Assembly: GCF_000246945.1 (NCBI RefSeq)
Contig: NZ_BAEX01000002.1
Location: forward strand, 1-64,000
From: Myroides injenensis M09-0166
Lineage (GTDB): Bacteria; Bacteroidota; Bacteroidia; Flavobacteriales; Flavobacteriaceae
DNA length: 64,000 nucleotides
Reading direction: 5' to 3'
Shown here: positions 27,263 through 34,993 of the stretch, piece after piece
Layout: the number at the start of each line of letters is the position of its first letter
How positions within the stretch are numbered: the stretch's first letter is position 1
The notes under the pieces: generated by a model
Seen by the model: only the letters and a program-made list of their open reading frames with translations
The model's database searches: none
What the model was told of the DNA's origin: nothing
Position numbers and translations under genes: made by a program

Positions 27263-30085
27263 TTAGAAGTTGTAATAAACGTTTACAAAGAAATTACGTC
27301 CAAAACCATAGAAATACTTATTAGCGAATGTGTTTACACCACTTTGATTGTTAAGTACTTCTTGTTTGTAGTTTCCGTTTCTTGCTTGTTCAAATCCACC
27401 AGTTTTGTAATGTTTATTGAATACGTTACTTAAACTAGCAGTAATACCTATTAGGTTTCTATTAGGTAGTCTCCATGATTTACCTCCCGAAATATTTACA
27501 ATTGTAAAGTCATTTAACTTTTCTTGTTTTAAAGCTGAACGAAGTTTACCTTCTGTAATATTTGGTAGATATTCACCTGGATTAGTTGGGTCCATTACAA
27601 AGTTGTCTGTTCTACGCAATGCAGATACATCTGTATAAGCGTTATCTAAATAGTTAACATTTGCAGTAATCCACCAATAACTAGGGTCTCTATATTCTAA
27701 TCCTAAAGATAAAGCTGTTTGTGGACCATTACTAGATCTAATGTTTTTTAGGTAAGTTTTACCGTAATCAAATGATCTACCAGCATTATCTGAATTTAAA
27801 CGGATATTAGGGTTATTAGTATAGAATGATTGACCTAATGCAGCAGCAGCAGTTGCTTTTACTGTTTGGGTAATTTGGTATTCTGCACCAATTTCTAATC
27901 CTAAATTACGTTTGTTTACTCCAGTTAATACTTCCGATACGAAAGCTCCTCCTGTTGTAGTATTCAATAATTCACCATCAGCTCCTGTGATACCAGCCCC
28001 ATCAGCATAGTAGAAGTTAATTTTTGTGCTATTTTTAATTTCAGATAAGTATCCTGATACTTTAGCTTTAAATGTAGGTGTTCTTAAGATATAACTACCA
28101 TCGATACTAAATACATCTTCGTTTGTAAGATCTTTAGTTACAAGGTTGTTTACTCTTATGTTTGCATATGTACTACGGATAGTAGGTGCTTGATTATAGT
28201 AAGCAACATTCATACTAAGTGCATGACGACCTGTTATGTGGTAAGTTGCTCCACCTTTGAAACCAAAGTTATTAAAATCGATAGCTCCACTTTTTCCATA
28301 AGAGTCATTTGCGTAAACTCCATTTCTATAAAGACCTTCTCTCTCATATCTGGTATAACCAATTTTTTGACCTACATAAAAATCAAATTTATCATAGTCA
28401 AAAGTAAATTGAGTAAATACATCAACTACGTCTGCGAAAATATTATAGTTGTAACCAAATTTGTCATGATTAGTAACATAGTGATCATCTTTTATGACGT
28501 TACCTTTTTCATCATATCTAACTTTGTTAAGATCATTGTATCTTGCTAGACCTTTTTGGTAGTTGTCTATATCGAAATATCTATCACCTCCTAGTAAGTC
28601 AGTAAGTTTTTTGAAGTTAGATGATTTTAAGCGTCTATATTGAACACCAGCATCTAATGTTACATTGTCAGTTAAATGAGATTTAAAGCTAGAGTTAAAT
28701 GAGAAAGTTTTATCTTCTTGTCTATCTTCATAAAGAACGATTTTACTAACACCGTTATTTTCTCTATTGATATTATAAATCCAATCCCAGTCAACTTGAC
28801 CATTAAGTCTAAATTCTTCTGCTTTTTCTTCTGCTTGTTTATATAGTGGATTCCATTCCCATGTATCTCTATCACTATTATTTAAAGCATAACTTGGCAT
28901 ATTTCTGTAATATGTCGGGTCAGGATTCATATTATCTTGATATCCAAAACGACTATTTGCGATATGACCAAATTGATAAGAAGCTGTAGTAGTTAAAGTA
29001 TTTTTATCATCTATTGTCCAATAGTGAGTTAACATAAAGATAGGTTCTTCAACGTCTTTGTAACGTGAATTTCTCTTATCTCCACCTTGCCAACCCCAAT
29101 AAGAGTTGTATTTATAACCTTTTAGGTCTACTTGTTCATCAGTTACAGGAGAGTTTTTACCTCTTTTATTTTTAGCATATATAGCTGAGAAATTCAAACT
29201 GTGATTATCGTTAAATTTCTTTTCTACTGCTGCAAATAAAGATAAAGCATCATAGTTAGATCCTTCCCAGAATCCTTCTTTTGCTCCACGATAAGATGCT
29301 GAAACTACGTATGCCCATCCATTTTTGTCTAGTCCTGAAGAATAGATAGCATATGGTCTCCAAGTGTAGTTAGTATTAGAACCTGAGAATCCAGCTTTAG
29401 CTCCTTTTCTAATGTGAGAAGCTCTAGTTGACATTGCTTGAGTACCTTGTATACCACCGAAGTTGTAGTCTGAAGGTGAAGAACCGTAAGAAAATTCTTG
29501 ATTTCTAGTGGCATCATTTAAACCACCCCAGTTTCCCCATTGTGGACGGCCATCGTAAATTTTGTTCATTACGACACCGTTGATAAGTGTTCTTCCATAT
29601 TCATTGTCTAAACCACGAGTTCTAAAGAACGCTGATCCCCAGTTAAAAGCTGCTGCTTGTTGGAATGGATCTTTTGTGGCTTGCAATAAACCTGAAGAAG
29701 TACTAGATCCTGAGTCATCATCTCCTAGATCGTTTTCTGTCAAGGTGATTAAACCCATTTGTGCTGTTGAAGCTAAATCTTCATCTAGAGATATTGTTCC
29801 TAAGTCGATAGCTGTAGCCCCGACAGTAACTGGGAATCTTTGAGTGTTAAATCCTACGTAAGAAATAACAACTGTATATTCGCCAGCTTTAACATTCTCT
29901 AAGGTAAAGTTTCCTTCATCGTTTGTTAAAGTAGAAATGTTAGTCGCATCTACTCTTGCAAGTACCGCATTAATTGGCGCTTGCGTTTTTGAGTCGACAA
30001 CTTTCCCTTTAATTTCCTGAAATCCTTGTGCGTAGTTTATAACTACTTGAAGCACAAAGAACAAACTAAATAAAAGTTTCTTCAT
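27263..30085 (-). CDS. TonB-dependent outer-membrane receptor (intact copy)
   Basis: A 940-residue outer-membrane transporter. Signal peptide 1-19 (ending INYAQ), a carboxypeptidase-regulatory-like beta domain at about 23-107 (KGKVVDSKTQAPINAVLARV), a plug from about 115 to 260 and a 22-strand-type barrel to the terminal Phe in YYNF. It lacks SusC length and partners with a DUF5689 lipoprotein instead of SusD. A minus-strand -7 element TACCTTTG lies about 58 bases upstream, and its promoter region overlaps that of the divergent secreted nuclease gene. Ligand unknown; nucleic-acid fragments or phosphate compounds are inferred from context only. Confidence 0.9.
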   Translation of the reverse strand: MKKLLFSLFFVLQVVINYAQGFQEIKGKVVDSKTQAPINAVLARVDATNISTLTNDEGNFTLENVKAGEYTVVISYVGFNTQRFPVTVGATAIDLGTISLDEDLASTAQMGLITLTENDLGDDDSGSSTSSGLLQATKDPFQQAAAFNWGSAFFRTRGLDNEYGRTLINGVVMNKIYDGRPQWGNWGGLNDATRNQEFSYGSSPSDYNFGGIQGTQAMSTRASHIRKGAKAGFSGSNTNYTWRPYAIYSSGLDKNGWAYVVSASYRGAKEGFWEGSNYDALSLFAAVEKKFNDNHSLNFSAIYAKNKRGKNSPVTDEQVDLKGYKYNSYWGWQGGDKRNSRYKDVEEPIFMLTHYWTIDDKNTLTTTASYQFGHIANSRFGYQDNMNPDPTYYRNMPSYALNNSDRDTWEWNPLYKQAEEKAEEFRLNGQVDWDWIYNINRENNGVSKIVLYEDRQEDKTFSFNSSFKSHLTDNVTLDAGVQYRRLKSSNFKKLTDLLGGDRYFDIDNYQKGLARYNDLNKVRYDEKGNVIKDDHYVTNHDKFGYNYNIFADVVDVFTQFTFDYDKFDFYVGQKIGYTRYEREGLYRNGVYANDSYGKSGAIDFNNFGFKGGATYHITGRHALSMNVAYYNQAPTIRSTYANIRVNNLVTKDLTNEDVFSIDGSYILRTPTFKAKVSGYLSEIKNSTKINFYYADGAGITGADGELLNTTTGGAFVSEVLTGVNKRNLGLEIGAEYQITQTVKATAAAALGQSFYTNNPNIRLNSDNAGRSFDYGKTYLKNIRSSNGPQTALSLGLEYRDPSYWWITANVNYLDNAYTDVSALRRTDNFVMDPTNPGEYLPNITEGKLRSALKQEKLNDFTIVNISGGKSWRLPNRNLIGITASLSNVFNKHYKTGGFEQARNGNYKQEVLNNQSGVNTFANKYFYGFGRNFFVNVYYNF

Positions 30086-30142
30086 AAATTAAAAATGATT
30101 AAAGTGCTATGTTAAAAAAAAGCTTTTCACTTATTTCTATTA

Positions 30143-30150
30143 CAAAGGTA
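30143..30150 (-). promoter_or_regulatory. Minus-strand -7 element TACCTTTG for the receptor operon
   Basis: CAAAGGTA on the plus strand is TACCTTTG on the minus strand, an exact consensus match, 58 bases before the receptor ATG. Confidence 0.6.
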
Positions 30151-30171
30151 TAGTATTAAAAGAATATTAAC

Positions 30172-30179
30172 TACTTTTG
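30172..30179 (+). promoter_or_regulatory. -7 element TACTTTTG for the secreted nuclease gene
   Basis: An exact TAnnTTTG match, 36 bases before the ATG at 30216. It lies only 21 bases from the opposing receptor -7 box, so the two divergent promoters share a compact control region. Confidence 0.6.
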
Positions 30180-30215
30180 TTGTAGGAATTAAGTCAAACT
30201 TTACTAAAAATTAAT

Positions 30216-31286
30216 ATGGTTAAGAAAGTTAATATTCAAAGCCTGTTTTTATTTTTGTTGTTTATCTCTTTTGGAGTTCAAGCACAGGATAAAAAATTTG
30301 AAATTCAGACAATTGCGTTTTACAATGTTGAGAATTTATTTGATACTATTAGAGATCCTAAGATCTATGATGAAGAGTGGACTCCTACGGGTGCGCAATC
30401 ATGGACTTCTCAAAAGTACAATCAAAAAATACACAATTTAGCACGTGTTATGTCGCAAATTGGCACAGATGATAATCCTCAAATGCCTGCAGTTATTGGT
30501 GTAGCAGAAGTGGAGAATCGTGGTGTATTAGAAGATTTAGTAAAAGATCCTCAATTAGCACCTGGTGATTATGGAATTGTTCATTATGATTCACCTGACA
30601 AACGTGGTATTGATGTTGGATTGTTATACTCAAGAAAACACTTTACACCAATAAGCACACAACCTCATACACTGTATATCTATGATATGAATAAAGTAGA
30701 TAAAAATACTGGTGAGAAAGGTGTAAGAGTTTATACTCGTGATCAATTACTTGTTAGTGGATTATTAGATGGAGAAGAAATGCATTTTATTGTAAATCAC
30801 TGGCCATCTAGAGTAGGAGGAGAAAAAAGAAGTAGCCCACTTCGTGAAGCTGCTGCTGCATTGAATAAAAAAATAATTGATTCTTTGCAAGCAATTAATC
30901 CTAATGCGAAAGTTATTACTATGGGGGATATGAATGATGGTCCATATAATAACAGTATGAAAAAAGTATTGAAAACAGAAGCTAAAAAATCAAATGTAAA
31001 ACCAGGAGGGTTATTTAATCCAATGGAAAAAATGGCAAAAGATGGTTTAGGTACATTAGCTTATAGGGATGCTTGGGATATTTTTGACCAGATGGTAATC
31101 ACAGAACCTTATCTAAGAGAAGGTCATGATTCTTGGAAATTTTGGAAAGCTAGAATCTATAAAAAACCTTTTATGATTCAGTCTACTGGACAGTACAAAG
31201 GTTATCCATTGAGAAATACAAATGGAATACCAGGTTTTAGTGATCACTTTCCAGTATATATTTACTTGATTAGAGAAGCAAAATAA
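30216..31286 (+). CDS. Secreted endonuclease/exonuclease/phosphatase-family enzyme
   Basis: Extracytoplasmic metal-dependent phosphoesterase of the EEP fold (DNase I-like). A signal peptide spans 1-24 (FGVQAQ). Catalytic motifs in order: FYNVENLFD with N37 and E39, GVAEVEN (metal-binding Glu), VNHWPSRVGG (general-base region), MGDMNDGP (Asp/Asn pair) and the C-terminal SDHFPV dyad. 356 residues. The arrangement is typical of Bacteroidota secreted nucleases; DNA, RNA or small phosphoesters could be the substrate. It is divergent from the intact receptor/DUF5689 operon, with overlapping promoters, which suggests shared control. Confidence 0.88.
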   Translation: MVKKVNIQSLFLFLLFISFGVQAQDKKFEIQTIAFYNVENLFDTIRDPKIYDEEWTPTGAQSWTSQKYNQKIHNLARVMSQIGTDDNPQMPAVIGVAEVENRGVLEDLVKDPQLAPGDYGIVHYDSPDKRGIDVGLLYSRKHFTPISTQPHTLYIYDMNKVDKNTGEKGVRVYTRDQLLVSGLLDGEEMHFIVNHWPSRVGGEKRSSPLREAAAALNKKIIDSLQAINPNAKVITMGDMNDGPYNNSMKKVLKTEAKKSNVKPGGLFNPMEKMAKDGLGTLAYRDAWDIFDQMVITEPYLREGHDSWKFWKARIYKKPFMIQSTGQYKGYPLRNTNGIPGFSDHFPVYIYLIREAK

Positions 31287-31303
31287 TATTTTTGAACTAT
31301 ATG

Positions 31304-31331
31304 AAAAAACGCGCTATTAGCGCGTTTTTTT
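31304..31331. terminator. Bidirectional terminator between the nuclease gene and mtnN
   Basis: ACGCGC (31309-31314), loop TATTA, GCGCGT (31320-31325), with A-run before and T-run after. Serves both convergent genes. Confidence 0.88.
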
Positions 31332-31338
31332 ATTGATA

Positions 31339-32100
31339 TTATTCTATTATCATTTTTATAATTTCTTTACCGTAGGTAAGGGATATTTCTTCTACAAATG
31401 ACTGAAAACTAAAGGAGGCTTCTTGGTTTGCATTGTCAGATATTGTTCTAATAACTATAAAAGGGGTGTTGAATTCATAGCAAACTTGTGCTATAGCAGC
31501 ACCTTCCATTTCTACACACAATACTTCTGGTAAACTATTGTGCAGGGTGTCTTTTTGGTTTTGGGTTGAGAAAAACTGATCCCCACTTGCTATTGTACCA
31601 AAATGTACTTTAGGCGCAGTAATCTCAAATTTAGATAATTCGTCTTTCGAAATATGCTGAGAAAGAGTTTCAGGTTGTAGTAAAGAGTTGATTTTACTAA
31701 CAATTTCGTGTGACCAATCTTGGTCAGTATTAAAATAAGTTTTGCCTAAGAGTGGTATCTCATATTTAGGTCGCAAAGGTGAAGCATCCATATCATATTG
31801 TACTAAGTTGCTGGCAACTACCACATCTCCAATTTTGATATCGGAATGTATACCTCCAGCGACTCCTATAAATATGATTTTAGATACTTTGTATTCTAGT
31901 AGTAAAGTACTAACAGTAACTGCTGCAGCGACTTTACCTATTCTTGAATAAACTACTACTACTTTTTGATTTCCTAAATAACCTTCATAATATGTTCTAT
32001 TACCTATTTTTTTTTCAATAGTGCCTTTTAGTAAATTGATGATTCCATTAACCTCCTGAGGTATGGCACCAAGTATTCCTATAATTTCTGAGTTTTGCAT
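31339..32100 (-). CDS. mtnN: 5'-methylthioadenosine/S-adenosylhomocysteine nucleosidase
   Basis: Cleaves adenine from MTA and SAH in the cytoplasm, recycling by-products of SAM use. The family motifs are in place: GAIPQEV with E16, GVAGGI, VEMEGAAIAQ with E199 (ribose binding), and RTISDNAN with catalytic D222. 253 residues is slightly longer than E. coli Pfs (232). It is monocistronic, with an exact minus-strand promoter element upstream and a bidirectional terminator downstream. Confidence 0.92.
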   Translation of the reverse strand: MQNSEIIGILGAIPQEVNGIINLLKGTIEKKIGNRTYYEGYLGNQKVVVVYSRIGKVAAAVTVSTLLLEYKVSKIIFIGVAGGIHSDIKIGDVVVASNLVQYDMDASPLRPKYEIPLLGKTYFNTDQDWSHEIVSKINSLLQPETLSQHISKDELSKFEITAPKVHFGTIASGDQFFSTQNQKDTLHNSLPEVLCVEMEGAAIAQVCYEFNTPFIVIRTISDNANQEASFSFQSFVEEISLTYGKEIIKMIIE

Positions 32101-32122
32101 ATTCTAATATGATTGTGTTTAA

Positions 32123-32130
32123 CAAAAGTA
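32123..32130 (-). promoter_or_regulatory. Minus-strand -7 element TACTTTTG for mtnN
   Basis: CAAAAGTA on the plus strand, exact consensus on the minus strand, 23 bases before the mtnN ATG. Confidence 0.6.
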
Positions 32131-32338
32131 CTAAATGTATATAGAAATTCAGAAAGCAACTCTCTGTATTATAAAATATTAAAAAGTTGTTTTATTTAAT
32201 GTCTTCGTGATTTAATGAAAATTAAACTGATTTAGCATAGAAAGGAGTTGATTGTAAAAAAGTTATAGATTTTGATGGGTTAGTAATAAAAAATAGAAGT
32301 CTTATTGGTTCTCTAACTTGCTTGTCGAGGTAGCTCTT

Positions 32339-32443
32339 TTCAACAGTTCTGCAAGATTCCTTCAACAGCTCTTCAAGATTGCTTCAACAAAAAGCCCTCT
32401 ATATGGAGTAGTTATGGAGAAGTGTTGAAGAAGTGTTGAAGAA
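32339..32443. repeat. 11-nt-period inverted/direct repeat element, type C
   Basis: Five contiguous 11-base units run from 32339 to 32393: TTCAACAGTTC, TGCAAGATTCC, TTCAACAGCTC, TTCAAGATTGC and TTCAACAAAAA. A 28-base spacer follows. Then come two identical units in the opposite orientation, GTGTTGAAGAA, at 32422-32432 and 32433-32443. TTCAACA and TGTTGAA can pair. The unit sequence is unrelated to copies A and B (6246-6330, 54089-54184), but the unit length and the 5+2 layout are the same. Confidence 0.8.
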
Positions 32444-32864
32444 ATTACGTCAAAGCCTTATCAATACTGGAGTTAACGATATAGCATCTATTTCTTATAT
32501 TTAGGTTTTTTTAATATATATTATTGATTTTTAATTACTTACTTGATTTATGTCTTAAGAAAAAAGGATGTAGTTTTTTTATTGCGTGGAGTTAAAGTAG
32601 AATTGATATTTTGAGGAGAGTTGGAAGAAGATTAATTCGTTTGTTTTTTTATAATCAATCTAAATTACTGTATTGATAGTCTTTATACTTTATCTCGTTT
32701 TTATTCGTTTAACTCTGATAACGTTGTTTTAGTGGTATTCAGTATGATTTAAATAATTTTACAGTGTTTTGTAAAGTATCCTATTACGTAGATGTGTATG
32801 ACTATTTAATAGATTGATAATATTTTATCGTAAAAAAAATCTCTAAATAGACTTCTAAAAATAG

Positions 32865-32872
32865 TATCTTTA
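32865..32872 (+). promoter_or_regulatory. Near-consensus -7 element for ricT
   Basis: TATCTTTA differs from TAnnTTTG only in the last base, 63 bases before the ricT ATG. Confidence 0.35.
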
Positions 32873-32935
32873 CAGCGATTATTGTAAATTAAGATACATC
32901 CCTTTAGTTGGGATTCTAAATATAAAATTTAATAA

Positions 32936-34501
32936 ATGGCTTGTACAAATTGTTCGACAGGAAAAGATAGTAATGGGGTCCCGAGAGGATGTCAGAGTCA
33001 TGGTACGTGCGGAACAGATAGTTGTAATAAATTAGCAGTTTTTGATTGGTTGTCTAATATGGTTTATCCAAGTGGCAACGAAATTTTCGATATAGTAGAA
33101 GTACGATTTAAAAACGGTAGAAAAGATTTTTATCGTTATCCAAAAGATATGTCTGTATCTATGGGGGATATCGTCGCTACAGAGACTTCACCAGGTCACG
33201 ATATAGGAATAGTTTCTCTTACAGGAGAACTTGTAAAAGTTCAAATGAAGAAGAAAAATGTTGATATGGATGGTGAGATTTTGAAGATTTACAGAAAAGC
33301 AACACAGAAAGATATTGATATCTGGCAGGAAGCGCGTAATCGCGAAGAGCCTGTAAGGATGAGAGCACGTGAATTAGCGATAGCTTTAAACCTAGAGATG
33401 AAGATTTCTGATGTTGAGTTTCAAGGAGATGGATCAAAAGCAATTTTTTATTACACTGCTAGTGACCGTGTGGATTTTAGACAGTTAATTAAAGATTTTG
33501 CCAGAGAGTTTTCTATTCGTATAGAAATGAAACAGGTAGGTTTTAGACAAGAAGCAGCCCGATTAGGTGGAATTGGTTCTTGCGGAAGAGAATTGTGTTG
33601 TTCGACTTGGTTGACAGATTTTAGAAGTGTAAATACAGCTGCAGCAAGATATCAACAGTTATCATTGAACCCGCAAAAACTTGCAGGTCAATGTGGTAAG
33701 CTTAAGTGTTGTTTGAATTTCGAGCTTGATACTTACCTTGAGGCTCTGAAAGATATGCCTGAATCAGATACAAAGTTATTTACTGTAAAAGGAATTGCAT
33801 TCTGTCAAAAAATAGATATTTTTAAAGGACAGATGTGGTTTGCTTACGCAAATAACTCTGCGAATTGGTATGTATTAACTACTGAGCAAGTTAAAGAGAT
33901 CGTTGAGCTTAATAGTAAAGATCAAAAGGGTCAAGAACTTGAAAGCTATATGCTTGAGGTAGAAGATGAAAATGTAGTTAATCTTTCTGAAGAAGATAGC
34001 GTAACTCGTTTTGATCAACCAAAGCGAAAAAAGAAAGCTCCTAGGAAAAAGGCAAAAGAGACTAATACTAGAGAGAATGGCAAAGTAGCTAATAGACCTC
34101 AGGTAAAAGATGATCGTGTAAAAACGACTCCTGCTAATGAGAATCGTGATAAGAGCGATGATAAGGTAAAGGATGAAAATGCAAGAACTCAGAATAAACG
34201 CCCTAGACCTAAAAATAATCGTAGAGATACTGTTAATGAAGGTAAAGAGGTTAATACAAATCAAGAGGCACAAAAAGCAAATAATCCTAAGGGGGAAGCA
34301 AAAAAGAGAGTAGCCAAACCTAAAAATAATGTTGCTAATAAAGAGGCAGCAAATAAAAACCAAAATAGTAACTCAAGTACTAATACCCCTCGACCAGAAG
34401 GTGCTAAAGAGGGACGAGTGAATAAGAATAAAAATAATAGAAATAAGAAACCAAAAAATTCTAATAATCAAAATGATAAGCCAAATGCAGATCAAGCATA
34501 A
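32936..34501 (+). CDS. ricT: PSP1-domain protein RicT
   Basis: Cytoplasmic protein of the YaaT/RicT family. In Bacillus RicT is part of a Y-complex that affects RNase Y action and sporulation; the role in flavobacteria is not settled. Cysteine clusters are visible: CTNCSTG and CQSHGTCGTDSC at the N-terminus, GSCGRELCCSTW and QCGKLKCCLNFE in the PSP1 core (about 215-265). These fit Fe-S or Zn binding. Residues about 360-521 form a disordered tail very rich in K, N, R and P, absent from Bacillus RicT and suited to RNA or membrane contact. The 3' end overlaps gldH. Confidence 0.9.
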   Translation: MACTNCSTGKDSNGVPRGCQSHGTCGTDSCNKLAVFDWLSNMVYPSGNEIFDIVEVRFKNGRKDFYRYPKDMSVSMGDIVATETSPGHDIGIVSLTGELVKVQMKKKNVDMDGEILKIYRKATQKDIDIWQEARNREEPVRMRARELAIALNLEMKISDVEFQGDGSKAIFYYTASDRVDFRQLIKDFAREFSIRIEMKQVGFRQEAARLGGIGSCGRELCCSTWLTDFRSVNTAAARYQQLSLNPQKLAGQCGKLKCCLNFELDTYLEALKDMPESDTKLFTVKGIAFCQKIDIFKGQMWFAYANNSANWYVLTTEQVKEIVELNSKDQKGQELESYMLEVEDENVVNLSEEDSVTRFDQPKRKKKAPRKKAKETNTRENGKVANRPQVKDDRVKTTPANENRDKSDDKVKDENARTQNKRPRPKNNRRDTVNEGKEVNTNQEAQKANNPKGEAKKRVAKPKNNVANKEAANKNQNSNSSTNTPRPEGAKEGRVNKNKNNRNKKPKNSNNQNDKPNADQA

Positions 34502-34982
34502 GTACTTACTATTATTAGGTGTTTTTTCTATCTTGTTTACTTCCTGTAAACAAGATAGTCATGTTTTATTTGACGAGTATTCAAGAACTAACGGCTATTG
34601 GTCTAAAGAAGATATAAAGACCTTTGTTTATAAGACAAATGACACTCTTAATCCTTCTAATTTGTTTTTGAATGTACGTGTAAATAAGGATTACCCTTAT
34701 AGCAATATGTATGTTATATTTAAGATATATCAACCAGATTCTTCTGTGGTGATTGATACTTTACAATATCAAATGGCAAATAATGATGGTAGTTTATTGG
34801 GAACTGGTTTTTCAGACATTAAAGAGAATAAGCTTTGGTTAAAGGAGAATTATGTTTTTCCATCAAAAGGTAGTTATAAGTTTACTCTAGAACATGCGGT
34901 AAGGGAGTTGGGTGAAGTGAAAGGTGTTAATGAACTACCTGGAATATCAGAAATTGGTTTAAGAATAGAAACAATTGAATAA
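34485..34982 (+). CDS. gldH: Gliding motility lipoprotein GldH
   Basis: Lipoprotein required for gliding in Flavobacterium johnsoniae and linked to type IX secretion. I prefer the ATG at 34485 (MQIKHKYLLLLG), which gives a standard lipoprotein signal with lipobox LFTSC at C21. An ATG at 34473 would add four residues. The mature part shows the GldH pattern (SRTNGYWSKEDIKTFVY, SNMYVIFKIYQPDSS, then the C-terminal GVNELPGISEIGLRIE). The start overlaps ricT, and the PBP1A gene begins 11 bases after the stop, so the three are co-transcribed. Confidence 0.88.
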   Translation: MQIKHKYLLLLGVFSILFTSCKQDSHVLFDEYSRTNGYWSKEDIKTFVYKTNDTLNPSNLFLNVRVNKDYPYSNMYVIFKIYQPDSSVVIDTLQYQMANNDGSLLGTGFSDIKENKLWLKENYVFPSKGSYKFTLEHAVRELGEVKGVNELPGISEIGLRIETIE

Positions 34983-34993
34983 AAGGACTATTT

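Larger units (their letters stand above)
32101..32935. other. 835-bp non-coding region between mtnN and ricT
   Basis: The largest gene-free stretch in the window. It holds the mtnN promoter, the 11-nt-period element at 32339-32443, and a near-consensus -7 box TATCTTTA at 32865-32872 for ricT. The rest is AT-rich with stops in all frames, and nothing else was recognised. Confidence 0.65.

Noticed and set aside
19947-30085. SusCD-type polysaccharide utilisation loci
   Set aside because: The lipoproteins are DUF5689/OB-like and lack SusD features. The receptors are shorter than SusC, and no glycoside hydrolases are linked.
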